Assembly: GCA_039621445.1 (NCBI GenBank) | Contig: CP154956.1 | Coordinates: 5,082,170 to 5,146,169 of the forward strand | Reading direction: 5' to 3' | DNA: 64,000 nt | From: Euglena gracilis | Taxonomy: Eukaryota; Euglenida; Euglenophyceae; Euglenales | In this document: piece by piece, positions 41,033 to 50,345 of the stretch | Layout: each line of letters starts with the position of its first letter | How positions within the stretch are numbered: position 1 is the first letter of the stretch | Translations under genes and position numbers: made by a program | Notes under the pieces: model-generated | The model's database searches: none | The model's input: the letters and a program-made list of their open reading frames with translations, nothing else | What the model was told of the DNA's origin: nothing

Positions 41033-42763
41033 GTGAGAACCGTGCAGGTGTGCTCCACCACCCTGTCCAGGCATCGAGAGGAGGAAGGGTGGCGGGTGGT
41101 GGAGAAAAAGAAAAGAAACCGCAAGCGAAGACAACCACCTCCGATGACACAACCCGACAAGGATCAAGGCGCAAAGGGAAGGAAGGAAGAAGAAGTGGAG
41201 AGATCTATGCCAAGGAAATGGCAAAGATCAACGACAAATAACAACAACCACTCCAAGGGAAAAGGAAGTAAGTATAAAACGACAACCTCATCGCGACAAC
41301 CACCTCAAGGGTCAACATCTACCACACAACACCCTCCACGCGACACCAACCGGCATCCACAACAAGAAAAGCAACACCTACCCCAGAGAAAGCAACATCC
41401 ACTGCGCGACACCGACCGGCATCCACCACAAGAAGAGCACCCAAGAAGCCTGACAGCCATGCAACAGCCCGACAACAGGCGACCAGAAACCCGGCAGCCA
41501 CCACACGAGCATCATCCGCCACAAGAACCGTCATCTCCACCCAAACATCCCCACCATCAACAGCTCCCACCAGAACGCTCCTCTAACCTGCTGCAGCCAC
41601 CCCACGAGCATCATCCGCCACAAGAACCGCCATCTCCACCCCAGCATCTCCACCATCGACATCTCCCACCAGAACGGACGTCTAACCCGCAGCAGCCAGC
41701 CCACGAGCGGCATCATCCACAAGAACCGTCATCCCCACCCCAACATCTCCTCCAACGACACCTCCCACCAGAACGGACATCCGAACCCCGACCCCGACTG
41801 CAGCCGCCGCCACTAGAAACGACACCATCATCCAAGCTGCATCCTCCCCAACAACCACTCCCACCAGAACATTCGTCTTCACTGCAACAACTGCCTCGAC
41901 AGCAGCTACCCCACAAACCCGCATCATCATCAGAGCGACATCTACTCCAACGTCAACATCCACCAGAACCTTCATCTTCTCCACAGCATCCACCATCGCC
42001 GTTGCCGCCACGAGAACCGACTCCATGCAACATCCACACCAACCACAACTCCCACGAGAACCTTCATCCACATCACGACATTCGTCATCGCAGCCGCTGC
42101 CACGAGAACTGTCTTCATATTTTCAGCGACATCCACCCCAACATTATCGTCCACCAGAACCTTCATCTTCTTCGCGACACCCACCTTCGCGGCTGCCACC
42201 ACGAGAACCGTCTCCGTCGTCTCAGCGACACCCACACCAACTTCATCGCCCACAGGAACCGTTTTCTCCTCCGCAACATCCACAATCAATACAACCGCCA
42301 CGAGAACGGATTTCGTCATCTCAACAGCATCCACAACAACCACAACTCCCACCAGGACCGTCATCTGCATCACCACGACAGCTGCCTCTGGAACCGTCAT
42401 CAAAGCGACATCCTCATCAACGATATCACCCACGGGAACCGTCATCTACTTCGCGACATCCACTGCCACTACAGCCGCCGCTCGAACCGCCATCATCATC
42501 ACAAGGAAACACCCCGCTACCTCTCCCACAAGAACCTTCATTTTCGTCTCAACATCCACCTCAACAACAACCTCCACCGGAACCGACTTCTTCGTTGCCG
42601 CATCCCCACCAACAACACCAACAACCAAGCGATTCCCAGCATCAAGCACAACCGCCTCAAGAAGGATCAAGGCAACATATACCACAAGAAACACCGCATC
42701 CACATCCAACATCCAGCAACATCGCCCCAGCCACATCCACATCCGTGCCTACAGACTCAGTGA
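41033..42763 (+). repeat. P His/Gln/Pro-rich linker made of tandem repeats
   Basis: Roughly 41280-42760 consists of degenerate units of about 60-75 bp encoding variations on HPPQEPSSPPQH and QLPPERSS. The sense frame moves from the 41033 ORF to the 42025 ORF near 42020, an indel in the array. The N-terminus (about 41040-41260) is basic (KKKRNRKRR). The linker joins Gag to the methyltransferase. P copy 2 retains only its last part, from 57544. Confidence 0.75.
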
Positions 42764-43284
42764 CGCCAGAAGCAAAAGAAGAGAAGCACCAGAAGAGCCG
42801 CGGACGCGAGCTCTGGGCACTGGACCTGTTCTCCGGGACAGGCAGTGTCCGCCGGGCCCTGGAGGCATTGGGCTACCATGTCGTGAGTGTCGACTGGGAC
42901 TCCCGGTGGCACCCCGATGTGGTGGCGGACATCCGGCGATGGGAGTACTGGCAGCAGTATTCTCCTGGTGACTTCGATGTAGTGGCAGCATCCCCACCAT
43001 GCACCGAGTACTCATCGGCAATGACGACAAGGCCGAGGCGGTTGAGGCAAGCAGATGCGGTGGTGAGGAAGACAAGGGAGATCATCCAGTTCCTCGCTCC
43101 GGCGAAGTGGTGGATCGAGAAACCCCGGCACGGGCTGCTCCGCGGGAGGCGAGTAGTCCGAGACCTGGCCTTCGTGGACCTCGACTACTGCATGTTTGAA
43201 GACTTCGGCTACCGGAAGCCCACCCTGTTTTGGTTACCGAAGGAGATGGCCAGGGATCTCACCAACGTGTTGTGCGATGGCTGA
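42025..43284 (+). CDS. P cytosine-MTase-like domain
   Basis: The His/Gln/Pro linker fills residues 1-255; the domain follows: motif I LDLFSGTGSV (DLFSG 267-271, a canonical F-x-G-x-G loop), VVSVDWDSRW, motif IV SPPCTEYS (Cys326), motif VI EKP in WWIEKPRHG (365-367; usually ENP/ENV), LDYCMFEDFGYRKP, then VLCDG. It is about 160 residues long with no clear target-recognition domain and no Dam-like domain after it. It stops at UGA 43282-43284, where P copy 2 has CGA, so a CpG to TpG change ended the ORF. Among the copies in this window this is the one with the most complete motifs. Activity is not shown. Confidence 0.85.
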   Translation: MQHPHQPQLPREPSSTSRHSSSQPLPRELSSYFQRHPPQHYRPPEPSSSSRHPPSRLPPREPSPSSQRHPHQLHRPQEPFSPPQHPQSIQPPRERISSSQQHPQQPQLPPGPSSASPRQLPLEPSSKRHPHQRYHPREPSSTSRHPLPLQPPLEPPSSSQGNTPLPLPQEPSFSSQHPPQQQPPPEPTSSLPHPHQQHQQPSDSQHQAQPPQEGSRQHIPQETPHPHPTSSNIAPATSTSVPTDSVTPEAKEEKHQKSRGRELWALDLFSGTGSVRRALEALGYHVVSVDWDSRWHPDVVADIRRWEYWQQYSPGDFDVVAASPPCTEYSSAMTTRPRRLRQADAVVRKTREIIQFLAPAKWWIEKPRHGLLRGRRVVRDLAFVDLDYCMFEDFGYRKPTLFWLPKEMARDLTNVLCDG

Positions 43285-43296
43285 TGCAAAAGCTCG

Positions 43297-44616
43297 GTGC
43301 AAGGGGACAACGGAAGACGGCGCCACCGGTTCCATCTGGGAGGCAGGTGCCCCCACAGGGTGTCACGAGAGGAGGCGTACAGAATCCCAAGCGGAGTGGT
43401 GGAGTACCTGTGCCAAGGCACAGGACCACAAGCAGCGACCGAAACAGAAGGAGCAGTGCGCAACAGCCAAGTGCAAGAGGTGACCATCAAGCCATGGCAT
43501 GTGAAACCGGCCCGCTTTCGAGTGGGCAGGATGCAAAGGAGAGGAGGCGGATGCCAGCTGCTTCTGGAAGTGACCGTGGAAGCCAATGGTGAGGGCCGCC
43601 AAGCAATGGCGCTCATCGACACCGGAGCCCAGACGTCTCTCTGCCGGAGGGACCTGCTGCCAGAAGCCTGCTTCACGCAGTCCAGCAAGCCGCTGCTGCT
43701 CAAGACAGTGAGTGGCGAAGAGCTCAACGGAGGAAAGAATGAGGCCACCATCACTCTCTCCTTCGAGGCGAGAACCGAAGAAGGCGTGCCAGTGGGCAGC
43801 CAGTGGAGCAGCACCGTCACCGCACACCACGGGGACATCGGCTGCGACCTCATCCTCGGATATCCGTGGTTGAAGGTCAATCGCCTCGACGTGCAACCAT
43901 GGAGAGATGCACTCCAGCTGCATGATCCGCCACGGTGGGTGCTGTGGGCGCAGAAGAACAGCACCGTCCAAGGACAAGGAAGGTCGACAGCAACAGTGGT
44001 CACCCAGCAAGAGACGCAACCACCCCCAGCATCCTCAACCCAACATCCCCTCCAGCAACCCCTGTCATCAGCGGCAACACAACATCAAGAGGAAGAAGAG
44101 TGTCTGTGGGAAGAAGAAGAAGATGTGGAGGAGCAAATGCTGGCATTGGTGGAGAAGATGCGGATGTGCATCCCCGGAGAGATCCATGAAGCCGAGGAGG
44201 ATGAAGGTGCGTCGGACGAGGAGATCTCCGACAACGAGGAACTCCAGGAAGCAGCAAGGCACATTCTCCAAGTGCAGGGCGAGCAGGTGGAAATCAGAGG
44301 CGTGGTGCAGTCAGACGACGAGCATCCAGATCCACTGGCATCCAAGCTCCGGCAAGAAACCCTGGATGAATACGCAGGACGCGTCTTCCGGGAAAGAGTG
44401 TGGCCAAATCCCCCAGCAAGAGGGACGCATGGCAAGGCCGTGCTCAGGCTGAAGCCAGGAGCAGTGCCAGTGGTGGGCAGAGTGATCCACCTGAGAGGAG
44501 AAAGGCATGATGCCCTGAGGGAAATGGAGGCAGAGTGCCGAAAGGACGGCAAGCTGGAACCCGGGAGGGGACCGTGGAGAGCAGCCGCCTTCCCAATAAA
44601 AAAGAAAAGCGGGTAG
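43297..44616 (+). CDS. P aspartic protease segment
   Basis: In the same frame as the MTase upstream (after the UGA). MALIDTGAQTSLC carries the retropepsin active site and CDLILGYPWL the flap/C-terminal motif. Then comes an acidic stretch (EEEECLWEEEEDVEEQ) and the lead-in to RT (RERVWPNPPARGTHG, FPIKKKSG). It ends in UAG at 44614-44616, after which RT continues in frame. Confidence 0.85.
   Translation: MQGDNGRRRHRFHLGGRCPHRVSREEAYRIPSGVVEYLCQGTGPQAATETEGAVRNSQVQEVTIKPWHVKPARFRVGRMQRRGGGCQLLLEVTVEANGEGRQAMALIDTGAQTSLCRRDLLPEACFTQSSKPLLLKTVSGEELNGGKNEATITLSFEARTEEGVPVGSQWSSTVTAHHGDIGCDLILGYPWLKVNRLDVQPWRDALQLHDPPRWVLWAQKNSTVQGQGRSTATVVTQQETQPPPASSTQHPLQQPLSSAATQHQEEEECLWEEEEDVEEQMLALVEKMRMCIPGEIHEAEEDEGASDEEISDNEELQEAARHILQVQGEQVEIRGVVQSDDEHPDPLASKLRQETLDEYAGRVFRERVWPNPPARGTHGKAVLRLKPGAVPVVGRVIHLRGERHDALREMEAECRKDGKLEPGRGPWRAAAFPIKKKSG
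44614..44616 (+). promoter_or_regulatory. in-frame UAG between P protease and RT
   Basis: The frame reads KKKSG-UAG-WRLVCDY. Ty3 RTs commonly have a residue such as Glu here, so the stop may be a GAG to TAG change. The second copy has the same UAG (59654-59656). Shared nonsense inherited before duplication and low-level readthrough are both possible. Confidence 0.5.
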
Positions 44617-44894
44617 TGGAGACTGGTGTGCGATTACGCGCTCACCAACAAGCAGCTGCAGCCGGACAGCTACCCGTTGCCCCTCACCGAGGAGATCGTG
44701 GCCGAGCAAGCAAGATGTGAGCTGTTCAGCACAGTGGACCTCCGGGATGCCTTCCGTCAAGTCGCCCTTGACGCCGAGTCCCGGCCAATCACCAACATCC
44801 AAATGCCGGGCGGCCTGTGGCAGTGGACCGTGGTCCCACAAGGGATCAATGTGGGCCCGGCACCGCTGCAACGGGACATCGATGCGCCGTGTGC
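44617..44894 (+). pseudogene. P reverse transcriptase, truncated at junction
   Basis: RT fingers and palm up to STVDLRDAFRQVALD (first catalytic Asp) and LWQWTVVPQGINVGPAP, then cut at 44894. The YFDD motif and everything after are missing from copy 1. Confidence 0.85.
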
Positions 44895-44904
44895 TCTCCG
44901 CTTG

Positions 44905-45058
44905 TCTCTGCTTGTCATGTTCAGGGAATTCGAAAACTTTTCACTGACGAAGTCAGTGAATCCACCTCTGCCAACCATGTTCAGGGGTTCTGGTTTGTCA
45001 TCAACCGAATCCAAAAATTCTTCACTGACAGAGTCAGTGAAGCAACCTCTGCGTACCG
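44905..45058 (-). mobile_element. leader and gag start of a second T copy
   Basis: Matches 56731-56884 at a constant offset of 11826: two gag-leader repeats, PBS-adjacent hairpins and PBS. So to the left of T's 3' LTR lies the 5' interior of another T-family copy, as in LTR-sharing tandem elements. Ten bases (44895-44904, TCTCCGCTTG) between P and this piece look like a near duplicate of the adjoining TCTCTGCTTG. Confidence 0.8.
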
Positions 45059-45715
45059 TGTTCACACCCGGCGCCCCCCCTGCGAGCGTCGGACCCGAGA
45101 CCCCAGCCCCCCGGCCGGCTGCCTCGTCCCCGACACCCACCCTTGGGGCTGCCGTTCCCTGGCCCGGGGCCAGTGTTTTTCCGGGTGGTGGAGGGCTCAG
45201 GCCACCCCCCGTTTCGCCCACTGGTGTACCCCCCGACCAGAGGGGTGTGCGTAGGATCGAATTTGCTTTTTCCCTGAAAACTTGCACAAAGTCAAAATTC
45301 CGTTTAAGTGAAAATGTTGTCCCAAACGTCTTTCCCCACGAGACCATTTCACCCACCCTTTCTTCAAGTATGCAAAAACACTGGAAATGGTCAGGGTGGG
45401 TGTTTTGGTGCAATGGATGGTGGTAAAAGGCAACAGAAACACGCGCACACCGTGAAAGTGGGAAGAGGGACCTGAAATTGACAATTCTTCCAAACAATGC
45501 AACTTGTCTTGAATTCAATTCTCCAAATCAATCTTTGATTGTCAGCCAAATGGAAAAAAACCCACAAAGGTCTGCGGAAGCAAATTGTGTTAAATTAGAA
45601 CCTCAAATTAGGCTTTTCCTATTGAATGCGCGTCCTTGCGCGGAATGAAAATTCCGTGTTTTCAAAAGCTTCCGCCTCACCATTTTTGACTGTCGGACGC
45701 CCCCGACAGTCGACA
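45059..45715 (-). repeat. T 3' LTR (shared with a partial second copy)
   Basis: 657 bp. On the minus strand TGTCGACTGTCGGGGG to GTGAACA. A 9-bp terminal stem (GACTGTCGG / CCGACAGTC) sits at the start. Polypurine tract GCAAGGGAGGGGG at 45716-45728. Confidence 0.9.
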
Positions 45716-47258
45716 CCCCCTCCCTTGCGACATTAGTCGGACCCTCAAAAAAAAAGAAAAATTGAACAAAAAAAGCGAAGAAATCAAAAAAATTAGAACG
45801 AAACCCGAAAGAAAATGAGAATCCTTCACTAATGTTTTGAGAAAGGGAATGATGAAACGCCTATGCCCCTCGCTTGTGTTACCTTGCCACAAAAACAAGG
45901 TACACGGCATCACTTAGCGGCTCCACAGAAATGTGCGAAAACGTTCCCCCAAAAAATCCATCCGCCCCCCCCCCCCAAAGGTTGGGGGCATAAAAAAGGT
46001 GCCAAGAGAAAAAATTGCCACAAACTCTGTGAAATTCATTCAAAATTAAACGAAAACTGGGCTAGCGCCCCCCCCCCCATCGAAAACCCATCGTGGGGAG
46101 AGTTCTGACTTTTTGCACCCGGAGGGATAACTTTGGAGGGAAAATTTGCCCCCCCCCCCCGAACGTTCGGTTTGACCGCTTTGGGGAGAGTTCGGACAGC
46201 ACCCCCCCACCCCCGGGCGCTTGTGTCTCCCTTTCTCATGGCATACAAAAAAACTCGGGTTCTTGGCTTGGAAGGGATTCTCTTGCACAACTCACTCCTC
46301 GTGGACATCTGAAATGAACCCTTCATGAATGAAATCCGGTGAAATTCAAAAAAAAATAAAAATTCACAGGGTCGTCGCGTGGTGTATCATACATCAACTG
46401 AAAATCAGGCGGTCTCCATTTCACCATCCTTTGGACATGGGAATGGGAATGGGCGCCCCCCCCCCCAACCGCAACACGCTTGGAGGGAGCTCGCCCAAAA
46501 ATTGGACGAAATTCAGCCCCCCCCCCCCCGCATCCACGGAGAAGGTGAGGCTTCTTCCCCTTTGCAACATTCACCAATGACTCGGTATCCCAATAAATCA
46601 TCAAAATTCCATACACTTTGGGCTGCTCTCCGACAGGGGCTATGGCTCAAAATTGAAAAAAATACAAATCCTTCGGTCCTCCTTTCCATTCACGGTATGG
46701 GAAGGTGAGGTGAGGTTGGGGTGAGGAATATAGGCAGCGGGGCTCGGGACTCGATTAGCGTGTGATGGGGCCGTTTATAAAGAGGAAAGCCCCAACGGGG
46801 CTGGGCTATGGACAAATTGGGTAGTGGTGTATTCGGTTGGTTGGGTAAAATCTTCTCGTCTCCTTGCTCCTTGCCTCGTCTCCTCGCTCCTTGCCTCGCC
46901 TCCTTGCTTGCGTCGTCTCCTTGCGGTGGTGTGCTCGCACTTTTCCCTTGGGGCTCCCTTGGGTGTGCTTGGAGCCTCCAAGTCCTCAAAACCTGTGAGA
47001 GCAAAGCGAAAGAGAAGAGCAAGCACAAAATACAAGGAGAGAGGGAGAGAGAGAGAGAGATCATTCATCATATGCTCGAGAAATCAAAACATCTGAGAAT
47101 CATGTATTCAAAAACAAAACATGTGATGCACAATCAATGCATATTTAGCACACAAATAACTCGCCGAAACAGCACTTGGCCCGATTCAAAACAAGAGTCT
47201 CAAACATTTGGGCTCCCCCATCCAAAAAAAATGAACCAAGCCTTCAACTTTTGGCTCA
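45716..47258 (-). other. T 3' untranslated region
   Basis: No coding domain. Contains the polypurine tract, several C runs, and a (GA)n run near 47036-47060. The sequence near the polypurine tract (ACTAATGTCGCAAGGGAGG on minus) resembles that of E1; the rest does not obviously match. Confidence 0.7.
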
Positions 47259-50200
47259 CTAGGGTTTCAAAGATTTTTTCATTTCCGACATCAAATCGAC
47301 CCCTAGATTTTTCTTCGAGCAGTACCTTACCAACTCCTCACTAAACCGGTGTATACAATTCCCCACCGGTTCCCAAGTTTCCTCCCCATCATTATATTCA
47401 ACCCATTTTGTGAGGAACTCCCAGGTTCCCCCCCTCTTGCGATGATTCAGAATTTTTTCTACCTCCCACTCATCAGGCATTGCTTCTTCCTCTTTTTCGG
47501 TTCTCTTGAAAAAGAACAAAGGAACCCCCTCACCAAAAACTTCAGGCTCTTTGTACTCCTTAAGGAAACTACGGTGAGTCTTAATTTCCATCCCGGGCTT
47601 AATTTCAATAAGGTAACTCCTCTCCCCCTCCCGGGCTTTGATAATCCCAGGTCCAATCCATCTGGAATCCAATTTTTCGCCGGATCCTTCGGGTCTCCTA
47701 TACCACACTTGGGTTACTAATTTTAAGGGTACCAACTCCCTCCTCCCTTGGTTGACCCAACTCGCTTGAACCCAATGTGTGTGGTTGAGCACCTTTGCAA
47801 CCTTCTCATCCATCTCCCTCATTCGGCGAAAAAAACTTTGAGCGTCCTCACACTCCTTTGTTGGTTCATAGGGTATCCCCCCAATGGGTCTATCCCTTCC
47901 GAACAAAATTTCGTAAGGACTAAAACCACTCTCCCCCTTGTTGTCATGAATACGATCCAAAACTTGGGGAAGAGCTTCCACCCAATTCCTTTTTTCCTCC
48001 ACAAACAACTTTCGGAGGACTTCCATAATTTGTTGACCGGCTCTTTCCACCCTCCCATTCGCTTGGTGGTGGTAAGCTTGGGAAAATGCTTGTCTAATCC
48101 CCGTGAGTGAACACATGGTTTGCCACCATGTGTTGACAAAATGGCTCCCTTGGTCACTTGAAATTATTGAGGGTACTCCAAAAGGTTTCCATTGGGACTT
48201 AAGCATTTCCTTGGCCAACTTTGCACCCGTTAATCCATTATCAAAACATGGTATGGCTACAATCCAACCGGAATGTCGGTCCACACAAACAGCCATTGTG
48301 TTGTATTCCCCCCCCTCGTACAACACCTTTGGCATTTTGAAAAGATCAATTGCCACACTTACCATGGGTGCGGGTGGTATGGGTGTTGAATCAATGGGTC
48401 CTTTGAATGTCTCCCCCCTCGAGCTTGCTTGACACGTTGTGCAATTTTTGCTACAAATGTCGGTGAAAACTTTTGCCTTCTTTTCATCAGCCCATGCATA
48501 CCTCAAATTGACGTGTCTCCACACCTTTTCCGGACCTACATGTCCAAGGAATTTGTGGTTTTCAAGGATCATCATTTCTTGAAAACCCAGTGGAACACAC
48601 AACTTCTCTTCCCGAAACATTTGGTTTTTGTGGACTTTCACCCCCTTTGGCCACTCACCATTTTCTTGCGTTGCTTGCCAAATTTCCTTCCAAGTGGGGC
48701 ATTCGGTATATGCAACCACCCAATCTCCCTCCCAAACTGATTTTGTTAGCTTAGGGGTTGCACTTGGAGTTGGCGCGGCCGCACCTTCTCCCGTTCCCCC
48801 CTTCGGTAACTCATTAGTCGGAAGTTTTGGGCTGGTCACCAAATTTCCCGCAGGGTCCACTCCATCCCAAAAGGTAACTCTCCTCTTACCCGTTTTCGAA
48901 CTAGAATCCCTGGGCCCTTGTGAGTGAGCGTCTTCGGTGGTGTTTATTCCTCCCGGACTCTCTACACTCTCGGTACCCCTCCCTGATGCATCATCCACAA
49001 AATTGGGTGCCACCTCTTTTCCACTGCGGGTTACCACCCCCCTTATCCACATGTTACGAGCGTTAGGCTGATTTTTGATTTTGACCAACAAACAATTTTT
49101 CTCATCTTCCCTCTCCTCTCTTATTAGCTCTTCCATTTCCCTTTTGTCCTCGGCCGAACCATGTTTACTACTGTCCCTTAGAGCTTGCGAAGCGGGGTAT
49201 GCCCACCCACTTAAAATGTCGGCAATGGTGTTTTCCTTTCCCGGAATGTACCCCACTGTCAAATCGTATTTTGAGAAAATTTGGTGCCATCGTGCCCTCC
49301 TCCCCACCGGTCCACTTGGGGTGTCGAGCACTTCTTTTGCCCATGCCTCCAAACTTTGGTGATCGGTCAACACCAAAATGGGTTGGAGACCAATCCAACT
49401 TTCCCATTTTTGGAGTGCCAAAATTATGGCATATGTCTCCAATTCCCGGGGGGTCCATTTTCTTTGCCCCTCGGTGAGTTTTCGGGACATAAATGCAACA
49501 GGCACCGTTTTTTTGTCCAAAACATCTTGGGGTGTGGGCGTAACGTTTCGTTCTTTGAGTTGTTCCAATGTTGCTCCTACGGCATACCCACTTGCATCTA
49601 CTCTCAAAGCAAAGGGTTTTTCGGGGTCCACTCTTTGAAGAATCAAACCGGAACACAACCGTTTCTTTAGCTCCTCAAATGCCTTGTTTTCAACCTCCCC
49701 GAATACAACCCATTTTTTGCTCCCTTTCTTGCCTTCCTCCCTAGACACCTTTAACTTATATTGCAAAGGTGCCGCCACTTGAGCATACATGTGTATGTAG
49801 GTGTTGTAATAATTTGTGAAGCCGAGGAAAGCCCTTAAGGCCGTTATGGTTGTTGGAACCTCCCATTTTTCAATGGCACGTAATTTGCCGGGGGCCGGCC
49901 GACGCATGCCGTGCCCCAAAATCTGGCCACAAAATTCCACTTCTTTGATGAATAATTCTGCTTTTTTTGGGTCCACTACAAAAATTTCCTCGGCGAGTAA
50001 ATCCAACACCCTACACAAATCCCTTTTGTGTGCCTCGAGGAGATCCTCCCCCTCCCCGACGGTGGTCCCTACCAAAATGTCATCAATGTATGGGGTAGCA
50101 ATATCCCTTACGGGTGCTAAACGGTCATCCATCATTTGTTGAAATTGTTGTGAGGCATTGGTTAACCCCATTACATTTACCCTCCATTGGTAAAGACCCT

Positions 50201-50345
50201 TTGGTGTGAAGGAGCAAGTTATAGGCCTACTATCTGGGTGAAGCGGCTGTTGGTGAAAGCTTGTTTTAAGTCCAAAATGGAGAACATTTGGTTTGCGCCA
50301 GGCTTCACCAGGATGTCTTCGATTTTCGGAAGAGGGTAGTTGCAT
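47259..50345 (-). CDS. T reverse transcriptase, RNase H, integrase, chromodomain
   Basis: 1028 codons in one frame. The first 25 or so are out of the original frame because of a one-base deletion near 50262. RT: YIDD at 86-89. RNase H: VDASGYAVG (Asp250), RELETYA (Glu303), LTDHQS (Asp328), IADILSG (Asp376). Linker: VVTRSGKEVAPNF. Integrase: H2C2 with HKFLGHVG and CTTCQ; catalytic Asp in VAIDLFKMP, Asp in SSDQGSHFVNTWW, Glu in ANGRVERAG. After the core comes SRWIGPGIIK, then a chromodomain with EWEVEKIL, FLTKWVEY and ETWEP. It ends UAG directly followed by UGA. RNA-templated DNA synthesis, RNA removal and insertion steps are all represented. The N-terminal third of RT is in the adjoining ORF. 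Confidence 0.93.
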   Translation of the reverse strand: MQLPSSENRRHPGEAWRKPNVLHFGLKTSFHQQPLHPDSRPITCSFTPKGLYQWRVNVMGLTNASQQFQQMMDDRLAPVRDIATPYIDDILVGTTVGEGEDLLEAHKRDLCRVLDLLAEEIFVVDPKKAELFIKEVEFCGQILGHGMRRPAPGKLRAIEKWEVPTTITALRAFLGFTNYYNTYIHMYAQVAAPLQYKLKVSREEGKKGSKKWVVFGEVENKAFEELKKRLCSGLILQRVDPEKPFALRVDASGYAVGATLEQLKERNVTPTPQDVLDKKTVPVAFMSRKLTEGQRKWTPRELETYAIILALQKWESWIGLQPILVLTDHQSLEAWAKEVLDTPSGPVGRRARWHQIFSKYDLTVGYIPGKENTIADILSGWAYPASQALRDSSKHGSAEDKREMEELIREEREDEKNCLLVKIKNQPNARNMWIRGVVTRSGKEVAPNFVDDASGRGTESVESPGGINTTEDAHSQGPRDSSSKTGKRRVTFWDGVDPAGNLVTSPKLPTNELPKGGTGEGAAAPTPSATPKLTKSVWEGDWVVAYTECPTWKEIWQATQENGEWPKGVKVHKNQMFREEKLCVPLGFQEMMILENHKFLGHVGPEKVWRHVNLRYAWADEKKAKVFTDICSKNCTTCQASSRGETFKGPIDSTPIPPAPMVSVAIDLFKMPKVLYEGGEYNTMAVCVDRHSGWIVAIPCFDNGLTGAKLAKEMLKSQWKPFGVPSIISSDQGSHFVNTWWQTMCSLTGIRQAFSQAYHHQANGRVERAGQQIMEVLRKLFVEEKRNWVEALPQVLDRIHDNKGESGFSPYEILFGRDRPIGGIPYEPTKECEDAQSFFRRMREMDEKVAKVLNHTHWVQASWVNQGRRELVPLKLVTQVWYRRPEGSGEKLDSRWIGPGIIKAREGERSYLIEIKPGMEIKTHRSFLKEYKEPEVFGEGVPLFFFKRTEKEEEAMPDEWEVEKILNHRKRGGTWEFLTKWVEYNDGEETWEPVGNCIHRFSEELVRYCSKKNLGVDLMSEMKKSLKP

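Larger units (their letters stand above)
37391..44894 (+). mobile_element. element P copy 1 (truncated)
   Basis: GC-rich Ty3-type element, plus strand: Gag pieces, GKG-rich tail, His/Gln/Pro-rich linker, cytosine-MTase-like domain, protease, UAG, first part of RT. It breaks off at 44894 at a junction with E1/T-family sequence. Segment 42498-44894 is repeated at 57544-59934 at high identity. Base composition is much more GC-rich than in E1, T or O, which indicates a separate lineage. Confidence 0.85.
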
